From NCBI GenBank assembly GCA_039029915.1, contig JBCCFD010000214.1, positions 1 to 12,741 of the forward strand: a DNA stretch of 12,741 nucleotides, given 5' to 3'. The translations under genes and the position numbers were made by a program. Each line of letters starts with the position of its first letter. Position 1 is the first letter of the stretch. The notes under the pieces are model-generated. The model worked only from the letters and a program-made list of their open reading frames with translations, did no database searches and was not told the DNA's origin. Shown piece by piece: positions 1 to 6,469 of this stretch. The DNA comes from QQUD01 sp039029915 (GTDB lineage Bacteria; Chloroflexota; Anaerolineae; Promineifilales; Promineifilaceae).

Positions 1-114
1 AAGTGTTCCGAAGTTTCTAAATTGAAAACCCTGTTAGATTAAAGCTTCGGAATCTCGAGGAAACGAAGTTTATAGCCGTCGTTTTATTTAAAACAAGAAC
101 TTAGTTTCACTTAA
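1..114 (+). repeat. 115-bp palindromic mini-element, copy 1 (clipped at window edge)
   Basis: First of three copies of a noncoding element; its leading TT lies outside the window, so it starts AAGTG and ends CACTTAA. It contains hairpin A (TTCCGAAG pairing with CTTCGGAA), a central CTCGAGG and hairpin B (GAAACGAAGTT pairing with AACTTAGTTTC, one mismatch). It is closer to copy 3 than to copy 2 in the hairpin B region (both share GTTTATAGC followed by GTCGTTTTATT, allowing single changes). The closing TTAA at 111-114 provides the TAA stop of the minus-strand glycosyltransferase gene. Mobility is inferred from repetition and terminal inverted repeats only; no transposase is present in the window. 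Confidence 0.85.
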
Positions 115-1058
115 TACCCGGCAGGACGCAATCCAGATCGAACAACTTGCCAATAGGATTTGGCGCGCTGCCAACGCAACGGCCGTTTATGACCAATAAT
201 ACCTTTCAATAACTCTAATAAAAGCTGCTGTAGGTAAGTTAACAACAAAAAGGCACGTAATGCAAATGCAACCATCGGCCCATGATATTTTCGAAAGTAG
301 CGTAATTTTGCTTTATTGAAATTGATATGACGATGGGTAACCGCCTGTTCACTGCTTTTGCCTAAATGATGCACAATTTGAGCGGAGGGATAATAAATCA
401 CTTCCCAACCCGCCGCTTTTATCCGCCGACACCAGTCTAGCTCCTCCGAGTACATAAAATAATCTTCGTCAAGGCCACCAACCCGTTCAATAATGGACCG
501 ACGGGTAAGCAGTGCAGCCCCCATCACCCAATCAACAACGGCCGTTTCATCATCAGGCAAATCAAGCGCAAAATAATGCGCCAGCACCTGCTTCGGGGCA
601 GCGTTTTGGAGCCAAGTGCTTTCAAAAAGACCTGTTAAAAACGTAGGGAAGCGACGGCGAGATGATTGAATTGAGCCATCGGGGTTGAGTAATTTAGGGC
701 CAACTACCCCAACGTCCTGATGGGCATCCATATAGTCACAAAGCTGGCTCAACGCATCATCTAAAACGACCGTGTCAGGATTCAGCAATATCACATAGTC
801 GCCAGTTGACGCCTCAATACCAATATTATTTCCCTTAGGAAACCCAACATTTTCCGTGCAGCGAATGAGGTTAACCCACGGAAACTCTCTTTCAACCATG
901 TCGGGCGTATCATCGGATGAGGCACTATCCACCACAACCATTTCCAAATCCAACCCACCGCGCACGGCTTCAACGGACGCCAAGCAGTCACGAAGGAGCT
1001 GGCTGACATTCCAACTGACAGTGATAATGGATAGGCGGGTGGAGACTTTATTGTTCAT
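111..1058 (-). CDS. family 2 glycosyltransferase (rhamnosyltransferase-like)
   Basis: A 315-residue protein that probably transfers a nucleotide-activated sugar onto a cell-surface polysaccharide or glycolipid at the cytoplasmic face of the membrane. The GT-A nucleotide-binding start is visible (LSIITVSWN at 9-17, VVDSASSDD at 42-50). A DxD-like NPDT (93-96) follows, then GAALLTRR (180-187) and the acceptor-side DEDYFMYSEELDW (197-209), as in WbbL-type enzymes. The C-terminal part (about 262-288) is strongly hydrophobic and may associate with the membrane. It is the last gene of the minus-strand run, 61 nt after tatD. No good ribosome binding site precedes the ATG, so the exact start is less certain than the family. 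Donor and acceptor sugars cannot be read from the sequence. The stop codon lies in the adjoining repeat element, so the extreme C-terminus may have been set by that insertion. Confidence 0.9.
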   Translation of the reverse strand: MNNKVSTRLSIITVSWNVSQLLRDCLASVEAVRGGLDLEMVVVDSASSDDTPDMVEREFPWVNLIRCTENVGFPKGNNIGIEASTGDYVILLNPDTVVLDDALSQLCDYMDAHQDVGVVGPKLLNPDGSIQSSRRRFPTFLTGLFESTWLQNAAPKQVLAHYFALDLPDDETAVVDWVMGAALLTRRSIIERVGGLDEDYFMYSEELDWCRRIKAAGWEVIYYPSAQIVHHLGKSSEQAVTHRHINFNKAKLRYFRKYHGPMVAFALRAFLLLTYLQQLLLELLKGIIGHKRPLRWQRAKSYWQVVRSGLRPAGY

Positions 1059-1119
1059 TATTTTTTGCTAAGGTGTGTGGCGGATTAGCAAGGTGGCAAG
1101 GCCTTTCTTTGTAAATAAC

Positions 1120-1923
1120 TCACCTGTACACTTCTTCATCCCTTCCTTCTTCCAACTGCGAAAACAACCTATATGCATTTTCCGTTGTGATACGCGCCAT
1201 CTCTTCAACTGTTTTTCCATGCAGTTCGGCTAGCTTTTCAACGACAAAAGCAGTATAGGCTGGCTCATTTCGTTTGCCACGATACGGGTGAGGGGTCAGG
1301 AATGGGGCATCCGTTTCAACAAGAATGCGATCGAGCGGTACTTTTTTGGCAACTGCCCGTAAATCGTCGGCTTTTTTAAACGTAACAGGACCGGTAAATC
1401 CTAAATAAAACCCCATGTCTAAAACCCGTTTAGCAATTTGCCACGTGGTTGAAAAGGAGTGGAGGACGCCCGGCTTTGCTTTGCCGTTTAACGGCGATTG
1501 AGATAGCAGGTGAACCACATCTTCATCCGATTCACGATTGTGCACAATAACAGGTAAGTCTAGTTTATCTGCTAACTCTAACTGCAATTTAAACGCTTGA
1601 TGTTGAATCTCCTTGGGAGATTTATCCCAATAATAATCTAAACCAATTTCTCCGATGGCAACAACTTTGTGATGCTGAGTAAACCCCCGCAATTTTTCAA
1701 TCCAACTGTCTTGCCATTGGGCTGAAGAGTTAGGGTGAATACCGATAGCAGCATAAACGGCCGTAAATTCATTCGCCAACTCCAGCACCGTTTGGCAATT
1801 TTGGAGGTCTAGAGCAGGGATGATGATTTTTTCTACCCCAGCCTCAATAGACCGCTGAACAACGGCTGCTCGATCATCGTCGAACCGATTTAAATCAAGG
1901 TGGCAGTGAGTATCAACTATCAT
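1120..1923 (-). CDS. tatD: TatD family metal-dependent hydrolase (deoxyribonuclease)
   Basis: A 267-residue TIM-barrel hydrolase, full length for the family; TatD/YcfH members are cytoplasmic metal-dependent nucleases acting on DNA ends. All metal-ligand motifs are present: THCHLD with H6 and H8, GEIGLDYYW with E92, VIVHNRES with H128, VLHSFS with H155, and VETDAPFLTP with D205. The ATG overlaps the stop of the upstream peptidase gene in an ATGA quartet, and no separate ribosome binding site is seen, so translational coupling is likely. The family assignment is secure. Whether this paralogue is TatD proper or the YcfH/YjjV type cannot be decided here, so the symbol is used in the family sense. 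Confidence 0.93.
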   Translation of the reverse strand: MIVDTHCHLDLNRFDDDRAAVVQRSIEAGVEKIIIPALDLQNCQTVLELANEFTAVYAAIGIHPNSSAQWQDSWIEKLRGFTQHHKVVAIGEIGLDYYWDKSPKEIQHQAFKLQLELADKLDLPVIVHNRESDEDVVHLLSQSPLNGKAKPGVLHSFSTTWQIAKRVLDMGFYLGFTGPVTFKKADDLRAVAKKVPLDRILVETDAPFLTPHPYRGKRNEPAYTAFVVEKLAELHGKTVEEMARITTENAYRLFSQLEEGRDEEVYR

Positions 1924-3098
1924 GATACAGAAAAATTGGCTGCCGCCAGCAATAAATACATCATCTGTTGGACACCGGTTGGCAAATGGGTAATGTCAAT
2001 ATGCTCATCTAAGCGATGTGCAAAATTAGACTCCGTTAAGCCAATACAAACTGACTCGTACCCTTTACTCAACGGGATATTGCAATCGGTGGAGCTTGTA
2101 ATAAAAATAGGCCGTGAGCGGCCAACCAAAGCCAGCGATTCAATCGCCTGTGTAACCAGTGGGCCACTTTTAGGGGTGCTACCAGCGGGTCGATGACCAA
2201 TTTGTGCCATTTTGAAAATCGTCTTGTGATCGCTTTGCCGATTTGCTTTTTGCACCATTCCCTTGACATTGGCAACGAGTTTATCAAGCGTTTCTGTCTT
2301 TTCAGACCTTAAGTCCAACAGCATGTATGCTCGCTGAGCAATGGTATTAATTGAAGTTCCCCCCTCAATCATCCCCACATTAAAGGTTGTTTTAGGTGAT
2401 GACGGCACTTTTAATTCGGCAATAAGCGTGATTAAGCGACCAAGTTCATGAATGGCACTTGTCTTTCCAAAACTACCCCATGAGTGGCCGCCGTCAGTCT
2501 CTACAGATATTTTGAAGCGCTGGACCCCAATTGCCTGATGCGAGATTTGCCCAAACAATCCACCTTCAATGACAATATATTTGGCGCGGCTACCAAATCG
2601 TTCCACAACGGCTCGCATCCCTTTTAGATCGCCGAGTCCTTCTTCACCTACATTGGATACGAACCAAATGGGATTCTTGACGGGAATTTTTTCTTGAGTG
2701 AGCAAATCAGCTAAAAACAAAACGCCGGCTACTCCTGTTGAATTATCACCGATGCCTGGGCCGTAAAGTTTTGAGCCTCTTTTTTGGTAGGTCAGATCAG
2801 TCTCTTTAGGAAACACAGTATCGCTATGCGCAGAAATTATGATTGGGGGGAGAGAATCATCAGCGCTGTGAGGATAACGGCCGTAAACATTATAAATTTC
2901 ATCCTGACTCACATCAATCAGTCCAATTTGAGCCATCTTTCCCTGAATAAACATAGCGCGTGCCGCCTCTTCAAAAGTTGGCGCAGGAATTTGCTGAATC
3001 TGAATAATTAAGTCAATCAACTCGTTCATTTCGGAGCGAATGCGCTCTTTTAATGTTTGAACAGATGGATGATTTGATAGTTGAAGAAGTGACTGCAT
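1920..3098 (-). CDS. M20/M25/M40 family metallopeptidase
   Basis: A 392-residue cytoplasmic di-zinc hydrolase of the M20 clan (peptidases, deacylases and carboxypeptidases related to PepT, ArgE and DapE). Expected landmarks appear in order: AHSDTV with ligand H91 and D93, GIGDNSTG with bridging D118, GEEG (151-154) with the catalytic glutamate, and VIEGG with E178. A lid/dimerisation domain begins near 198 and contains TDGGHSWG, and the C-terminal AHRLDE supplies H361 and E365. The catalytic set is intact, so it should be active; the substrate is unknown. It starts 9 nt after the small membrane protein gene and overlaps tatD by 4 nt. The ATG lacks a strong ribosome binding site; M24 is a possible later start, but that site is not better either. 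Confidence 0.9.
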   Translation of the reverse strand: MQSLLQLSNHPSVQTLKERIRSEMNELIDLIIQIQQIPAPTFEEAARAMFIQGKMAQIGLIDVSQDEIYNVYGRYPHSADDSLPPIIISAHSDTVFPKETDLTYQKRGSKLYGPGIGDNSTGVAGVLFLADLLTQEKIPVKNPIWFVSNVGEEGLGDLKGMRAVVERFGSRAKYIVIEGGLFGQISHQAIGVQRFKISVETDGGHSWGSFGKTSAIHELGRLITLIAELKVPSSPKTTFNVGMIEGGTSINTIAQRAYMLLDLRSEKTETLDKLVANVKGMVQKANRQSDHKTIFKMAQIGHRPAGSTPKSGPLVTQAIESLALVGRSRPIFITSSTDCNIPLSKGYESVCIGLTESNFAHRLDEHIDITHLPTGVQQMMYLLLAAANFSVS

Positions 3099-3107
3099 GG
3101 AGATTCT

Positions 3108-3308
3108 TTACTCAAGAGGTCGAATGAGAAGGATGCCTAATATACTAACAATTAAACCAAGATGAAGTAGAAGGTTAACATCGGCAATCCAATTGGATGG
3201 AAACAGCTGAAGAATAAAATTCAAGAGTATTAAACCAACACCTATTAACGGCAATAGGCCTGGTTTTTCACCCAAAAAATGTCCTATTCGATCCATTAAA
3301 TCATTCAT
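3108..3308 (-). CDS. small two-helix membrane protein (66 residues), unrecognised
   Basis: A 66-residue protein of no family I recognise. Two hydrophobic stretches (about 18-36 and 46-62), joined by a short loop containing PSNWIADVN, predict a helical hairpin in the cytoplasmic membrane; the N-terminus is polar. The start was chosen at 3308 because GGAG at 3315-3318 lies six bases upstream; a longer reading from 3395 would run back through hflX in another frame. The ATG overlaps the hflX stop (ATGAATGA, 8 nt) and the stop is 9 nt before the peptidase gene, so it is embedded in the operon and probably coupled to hflX. The good Shine-Dalgarno site, hydrophobic pattern and tight packing support it as a real gene. 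No function is proposed. Confidence 0.72.
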   Translation of the reverse strand: MNDLMDRIGHFLGEKPGLLPLIGVGLILLNFILQLFPSNWIADVNLLLHLGLIVSILGILLIRPLE

Positions 3309-4578
3309 TGTTTGCTCCATTGGAGACGAGATACGACTCAAAATAGGGCACGAGACGATGAGGCACACGGCCGTAAATGCGCATCCCATGCTCATCTGGC
3401 TCCTCGCTTTCTACTTGACCCCGTTCATAAAAGAGAGAACGCAGATCCCCTTTAGCATAGGGCAGGTCGATAACTATCTCAGTCATGTATCGCGTCATTA
3501 CCGCTTCAATTGTAACGAGAAGTTCTTCAATGCCCGCGCCACTATAGGCAGACACCCCAACTGTCGGGGCTTCAATATCCAAATTCGCATCGGCCGGAAT
3601 GCCCTCAGGCAGCTGGTCAATTTTATTTAACGCCACCACAACCGGTAATTGATCCACTTCTAATTCAGCCAGCGTATCTTCCACTGATTCGATATGTGCA
3701 CCAGCATTAGAATGAGTTGCATCCACTACATGCAACAGCAAATCAGCATCTTTAATTTCTTCTAGCGTGGCGCGGAAAGAGGCTACAATGTGTGTTGGTA
3801 ACTTCTGAATGAATCCTACCGTATCAGTAAAAAGCACCTCCCGGCCACCGGGCATCTGCACCTTGCGCGTGGTGGGATCAAGCGTGGCAAATAGCATGTC
3901 GGCTGATAAAACATTGGCGTCGGTCAACTTATTGAGAAGGGTGGATTTTCCTGCATTTGTATAGCCGACAATTGCCACAACTTTAAGCTCTGTTTGCTGC
4001 CGCTTCATGCGATGCCGCTCACGTCTGGAGCGTACTTTTTCAAGCTGATCTTTAACAAAGCTGATGCGATGTCCAATTTCTCGACGGTCCGCTTCCAACT
4101 GGGTTTCACCAGGCCCGCGCAGCCCAACACCACCCCCATCACCGCCAGCCCGACCGCCTGCCTGTCGGGCTAAGTGAGTCCACATTCGAGTTAAGCGGGG
4201 CACGCGGTATTCTAGCTGAGCCAGTTCAACCTGCAGCTTTCCTTCGGCAGTATTGGCATGGAGGGCAAAAATATCTAGGATTAATGCTGTGCGATCCAAC
4301 ACTTTGATCTCTTCACCAAAGATTTTTTCAAGCTCGCGCTGATGTCGGGGAGACAGCTCATCATCAAAGATAACAACACCGGCACCTAGCTCTTCTAGCA
4401 TCATTTTGACTTCTTCGACTTTACCAGAGCCAATGTAGGTTGAACGATCTGGCCGATCAAAACGCTGTATCGATTGCCCTACCACTTCTAAGCCAGCAGT
4501 ATCGGCTAAACGACCTAGTTCATCAACGCTATCTTCTATGGGTAATAACGGCCGTTCTCTTTTTGAACCAGCTCCCAC
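3301..4578 (-). CDS. hflX: GTPase HflX (ribosome-splitting factor)
   Basis: A TRAFAC GTPase that binds the large ribosomal subunit and, in characterised bacteria, splits stalled or stressed 70S ribosomes. Counting from GTG 4578 (425 residues), the N-terminal HflX domain shows TYIGSGKVEE (48-57), FDDELSP and DRTALILDIF. A coiled helix carries GKLQVELAQLEYRVPRL, and a glycine-rich loop is followed by LRGPGETQLE. The G domain shows G1 GYTNAGKS (205-212), G3 DTVGF (252-256), G4 NKID (318-321) and G5 SAYSGAG. The C-terminal subdomain is present. The true start is probably upstream: the same frame encodes TAPPREKAYL before the GTG, matching the usual HflX N-terminus, and GGAGG precedes AUU codons at 4629 and 4626. 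The GTG itself has no ribosome binding site. It is first gene of the operon with the 66-residue protein, peptidase, tatD and glycosyltransferase. Confidence 0.96.
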   Translation of the reverse strand: MGAGSKRERPLLPIEDSVDELGRLADTAGLEVVGQSIQRFDRPDRSTYIGSGKVEEVKMMLEELGAGVVIFDDELSPRHQRELEKIFGEEIKVLDRTALILDIFALHANTAEGKLQVELAQLEYRVPRLTRMWTHLARQAGGRAGGDGGGVGLRGPGETQLEADRREIGHRISFVKDQLEKVRSRRERHRMKRQQTELKVVAIVGYTNAGKSTLLNKLTDANVLSADMLFATLDPTTRKVQMPGGREVLFTDTVGFIQKLPTHIVASFRATLEEIKDADLLLHVVDATHSNAGAHIESVEDTLAELEVDQLPVVVALNKIDQLPEGIPADANLDIEAPTVGVSAYSGAGIEELLVTIEAVMTRYMTEIVIDLPYAKGDLRSLFYERGQVESEEPDEHGMRIYGRVPHRLVPYFESYLVSNGANNE

Positions 4579-4630
4579 TAAATAAGCTTTTTCGCGAGGG
4601 GGAGCGGTTGGGTAAACTTTTGAAATAATG

Positions 4631-4635
4631 CCTCC
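4631..4635 (-). promoter_or_regulatory. ribosome binding site GGAGG for hflX, before AUU codons
   Basis: On the minus strand GGAGG is followed by C and two in-frame AUU codons (4629-4627 and 4626-4624). The second is at 4-nt spacing, which is short but workable. The frame stays open from here into hflX and is closed upstream by TAG, with no AUG, GUG or UUG before the GUG at 4578. This site argues for non-canonical initiation at AUU. Confidence 0.55.
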
Positions 4636-4676
4636 AAAATATTGACGCTAAACCTAACAGTCTTTAAAAACTTACT

Positions 4677-4726
4677 AGTAGTCCGCCAAAGATCTTTTGT
4701 AAGGTGTAACGATGATGAGGACTACT
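4677..4726 (-). promoter_or_regulatory. stem-loop 2 in the hflX leader
   Basis: An 8-bp inverted repeat (AGTAGTCC at 4677-4684, GGACTACT at 4719-4726) encloses a 34-nt loop. That loop contains a smaller palindrome, AAAGATCTTT at 4688-4697. It lies about 50 nt before the proposed hflX ribosome binding site. No uridine run follows it, so it is not a standard intrinsic terminator. A regulatory role is inferred only from position and pairing. Confidence 0.4.
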
Positions 4727-4730
4727 TGAA

Positions 4731-4770
4731 GGTGCACCAAACTTACCCGTCAAACCTTGTTTGGTGCACC
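4731..4770 (-). promoter_or_regulatory. strong stem-loop 1 in the hflX leader
   Basis: A perfect 12-bp inverted repeat (GGTGCACCAAAC at 4731-4742, GTTTGGTGCACC at 4759-4770) has a 16-nt loop. It sits just downstream of the proposed hflX transcription start and after the stop of the DUF4139 gene. The downstream bases on either strand lack a T-tract, so a simple intrinsic terminator is unlikely. A DNA-binding site, an mRNA-stabilising structure or part of an attenuator remain possible. Confidence 0.5.
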
Positions 4771-4789
4771 ACTAGGCCAATTTCATGCT

Positions 4790-4798
4790 ATTTTATCA
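4790..4798 (-). promoter_or_regulatory. extended -10 promoter candidate for the hflX operon
   Basis: The minus strand reads TGATAAAAT: an extended -10 (TG, one base, then TAAAAT at 4790-4795) that uses the TGA stop of the DUF4139 gene as its TG element. No convincing -35 is seen. The predicted start near 4783 would give a leader of about 155 nt holding both stem-loops. The same nonamer precedes trmFO. Confidence 0.4.
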
Positions 4799-6403
4799 CG
4801 GTAAGCCCATCACCTGTAGTGAGCGAGGATGTTCTACAGTGAATTCATAACTAATCGTTACTTTTTGCTTATTAGACAAGGGCAACGCCCACTCCATCAA
4901 ATTCAATTCGCTCACTTCTTTGGGTTCAGGATTTGCTTTTTGTAGTTTAACTTTAATCTGTTCGTGGCGGGAAACAGGGATGTGATCTTGGAGTTCAAGG
5001 ATAACGGCCGTTTCCAGCAAATTCTCAACTTCAATTTCATAGCCAAAGCGGATACGACGCTGATCGCTCAGCATTTTCTTATCAACATCTCGCCGCGTCA
5101 TTTCACGCTTAATGGTGATACGATCTTCCACGCCAAGCAATAGCTCTAAATCCCCACCCTTAGCGGTATACGCTATCTTCGTTTTGCCAATAAATTCATC
5201 ATCAACAAATAGATTCGCTTGACCGGCTAACCAAGGGGCATCCGAGCTGTTTTTGGCTGTCGCCCGACGATAAACGGCGTCAGTATGCTTAGGTATGGTC
5301 ACGTAATCCATTTTTGGCTCGAGGCGATAGTTGGCTAAGGTTGTCTTATGGGGCGAGCCATCGCTCGGAATATCCGATTGACCCGCCACCACAAAGCGAA
5401 CGGCCGTTCCTGAATCCTCCACCTGTGCTACCATTTCCTCTGCTTCTTCAAAAACAGGCTCCGGTGCAGCAGCCATCTCTGGCTGTGGGGCTGAACGGGT
5501 TCGCACGGCCGACTTTCTGGCCATTTCAGGCTGAGCCGACATGATCTGCGGTGCGCGAGGGATTGGTTTGCGAACCTGATCGATTGGCCAAGGCTTCAGC
5601 TCTGGCAAGCGTTGGTTGAGAGCAGGTCTAGCGGTAGACACCGATAAATCGACGCCGTCCCAGCTTTGACCCGTACGCTGGGTAATTTCAGCTAAAGTGC
5701 TCACAATCATGTCTGGAATTGAGACATCAACCGTTTTCAGCCGCACATCATAGAGCGGTTTCCAACTGGCTTGATTAACCACATACGTCAATTCAGGTGA
5801 GAAGCTCCCTTCACCAGACACTTGAATATCCACAACAGCTTGATACATCTGCTTGCCGCGCCGTTTTGAGGTGTATTGTCCTAGCTCTAGCTTAAGCTTT
5901 TCAATCTGCTTGACGAGTTGACGTCCTTCTTTGTCTAGCTGAGAAACGGCCGTTCGCATTGCGGCATCCTGTTCTTGCAAAAAAGCCACAATTTTGAGCT
6001 GATCTTCTACCTGTGTATGGCCCCGTGCTAAGCCACTCGCAAATGCACGGGTTGAATCGCGCATTCCGTCAAGGTAACGGCCGTGTGCTTCCCAGCCCGC
6101 CTTTTGGTCATTCACATGGCGCAGCTGATCAGACAATGATTCAATTTCAGCTTCAAGTTTGCGGACGTCCTTTTGCGGAGCCACTTCAAAAAATTCACGC
6201 TTCACATCAGCACTCAAAATCTGAACGGCCGTTGTGCCCTTGCCAGAAACACGTAAAGAATCAGGTTCTAGCGTCAACGGCAGCTGAGGAATAAGCAGTT
6301 TGTGGCTACCGGCCGTTACTTCACACTTTCCCACGCACGTCACTCGGGCCCGATCGGGGAAAACAGTTACGGCCGTTGGTTTAACTTCAATTTTAATATC
6401 CAT
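4796..6403 (-). CDS. DUF4139 domain-containing (MuiA-like) protein
   Basis: A 535-residue protein of the family annotated as mucoidy inhibitor MuiA-like, with no firmly assigned biochemical role. The N-terminal part (about 1-75) is the DUF4140-type beta region, with VTVFPDRARVT and the LPLTLEPDSLRV pattern. Residues 78-180 are charged, heptad-like and probably coiled coil. The DUF4139 region starts near 200 (SPELTYVVNQASWKPLYDVRL) and resumes to the end. It is interrupted at about 270-330 by a Pro/Ala/Glu-rich, probably disordered linker. The C-terminus has the family's NLLETAVILELQDHIPVS stretch. No signal peptide or membrane helix is seen. An AAAGGG site at 6409-6414, 5 nt before the ATG, supports the start. 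It is separated by a hairpin from the upstream kinase gene and carries six ACGGCCGT copies, the most of any gene here. Confidence 0.87.
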   Translation of the reverse strand: MDIKIEVKPTAVTVFPDRARVTCVGKCEVTAGSHKLLIPQLPLTLEPDSLRVSGKGTTAVQILSADVKREFFEVAPQKDVRKLEAEIESLSDQLRHVNDQKAGWEAHGRYLDGMRDSTRAFASGLARGHTQVEDQLKIVAFLQEQDAAMRTAVSQLDKEGRQLVKQIEKLKLELGQYTSKRRGKQMYQAVVDIQVSGEGSFSPELTYVVNQASWKPLYDVRLKTVDVSIPDMIVSTLAEITQRTGQSWDGVDLSVSTARPALNQRLPELKPWPIDQVRKPIPRAPQIMSAQPEMARKSAVRTRSAPQPEMAAAPEPVFEEAEEMVAQVEDSGTAVRFVVAGQSDIPSDGSPHKTTLANYRLEPKMDYVTIPKHTDAVYRRATAKNSSDAPWLAGQANLFVDDEFIGKTKIAYTAKGGDLELLLGVEDRITIKREMTRRDVDKKMLSDQRRIRFGYEIEVENLLETAVILELQDHIPVSRHEQIKVKLQKANPEPKEVSELNLMEWALPLSNKQKVTISYEFTVEHPRSLQVMGLP

Positions 6404-6428
6404 AAAAACCCTTTGAAAAGGCTAAAAG

Positions 6429-6460
6429 CAGAAGGGTGAAGGCAAACATTCATCCTTCTG
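6429..6460 (-). terminator. hairpin between kinase gene and DUF4139 gene
   Basis: The arms CAGAAGGGTGAA (6429-6440) and TTCATCCTTCTG (6449-6460) are complementary except at one position and enclose an 8-nt loop. In the minus-strand transcript the stem is followed by CTTTT, a short U-run, so it could be a weak intrinsic terminator or a processing/stability element after the trmFO-kinase unit. Read-through into the DUF4139 gene (66 nt gap) is plausible. Confidence 0.5.
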
Positions 6461-6469
6461 TCTTCTGCA

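Noticed and set aside
1..114. Repeat copies as a CRISPR array or tRNA-like genes
   Set aside because: Copies are kilobases apart with no spacers, and the folded shape lacks a T-arm, anticodon arm or CCA end.
140..145. Palindrome copies as DNA uptake sequences
   Set aside because: Known uptake sequences are non-palindromic, and no competence gene or paired terminator arrangement is visible; HIP1-like behaviour fits better.
3309..3395. Longer version of the small membrane protein, starting at 3395
   Set aside because: The extra 29 residues would be read out of frame through the end of hflX; the start at 3308 has a well-placed GGAG and gives a normal membrane-protein N-terminus.
4133..4163. 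Glycine-rich insertion in HflX before the LRGPGETQLE motif as an anomaly
   Set aside because: Loop length here varies widely among HflX proteins, and the flanking motifs are intact.
4772..4786. Tiny leader frame ATG-AAA-TTG-GCC-TAG before hflX, as in a translational attenuator
   Set aside because: The ATG lies only three bases after the -10 candidate, so it probably precedes the transcription start, and it has no ribosome binding site.
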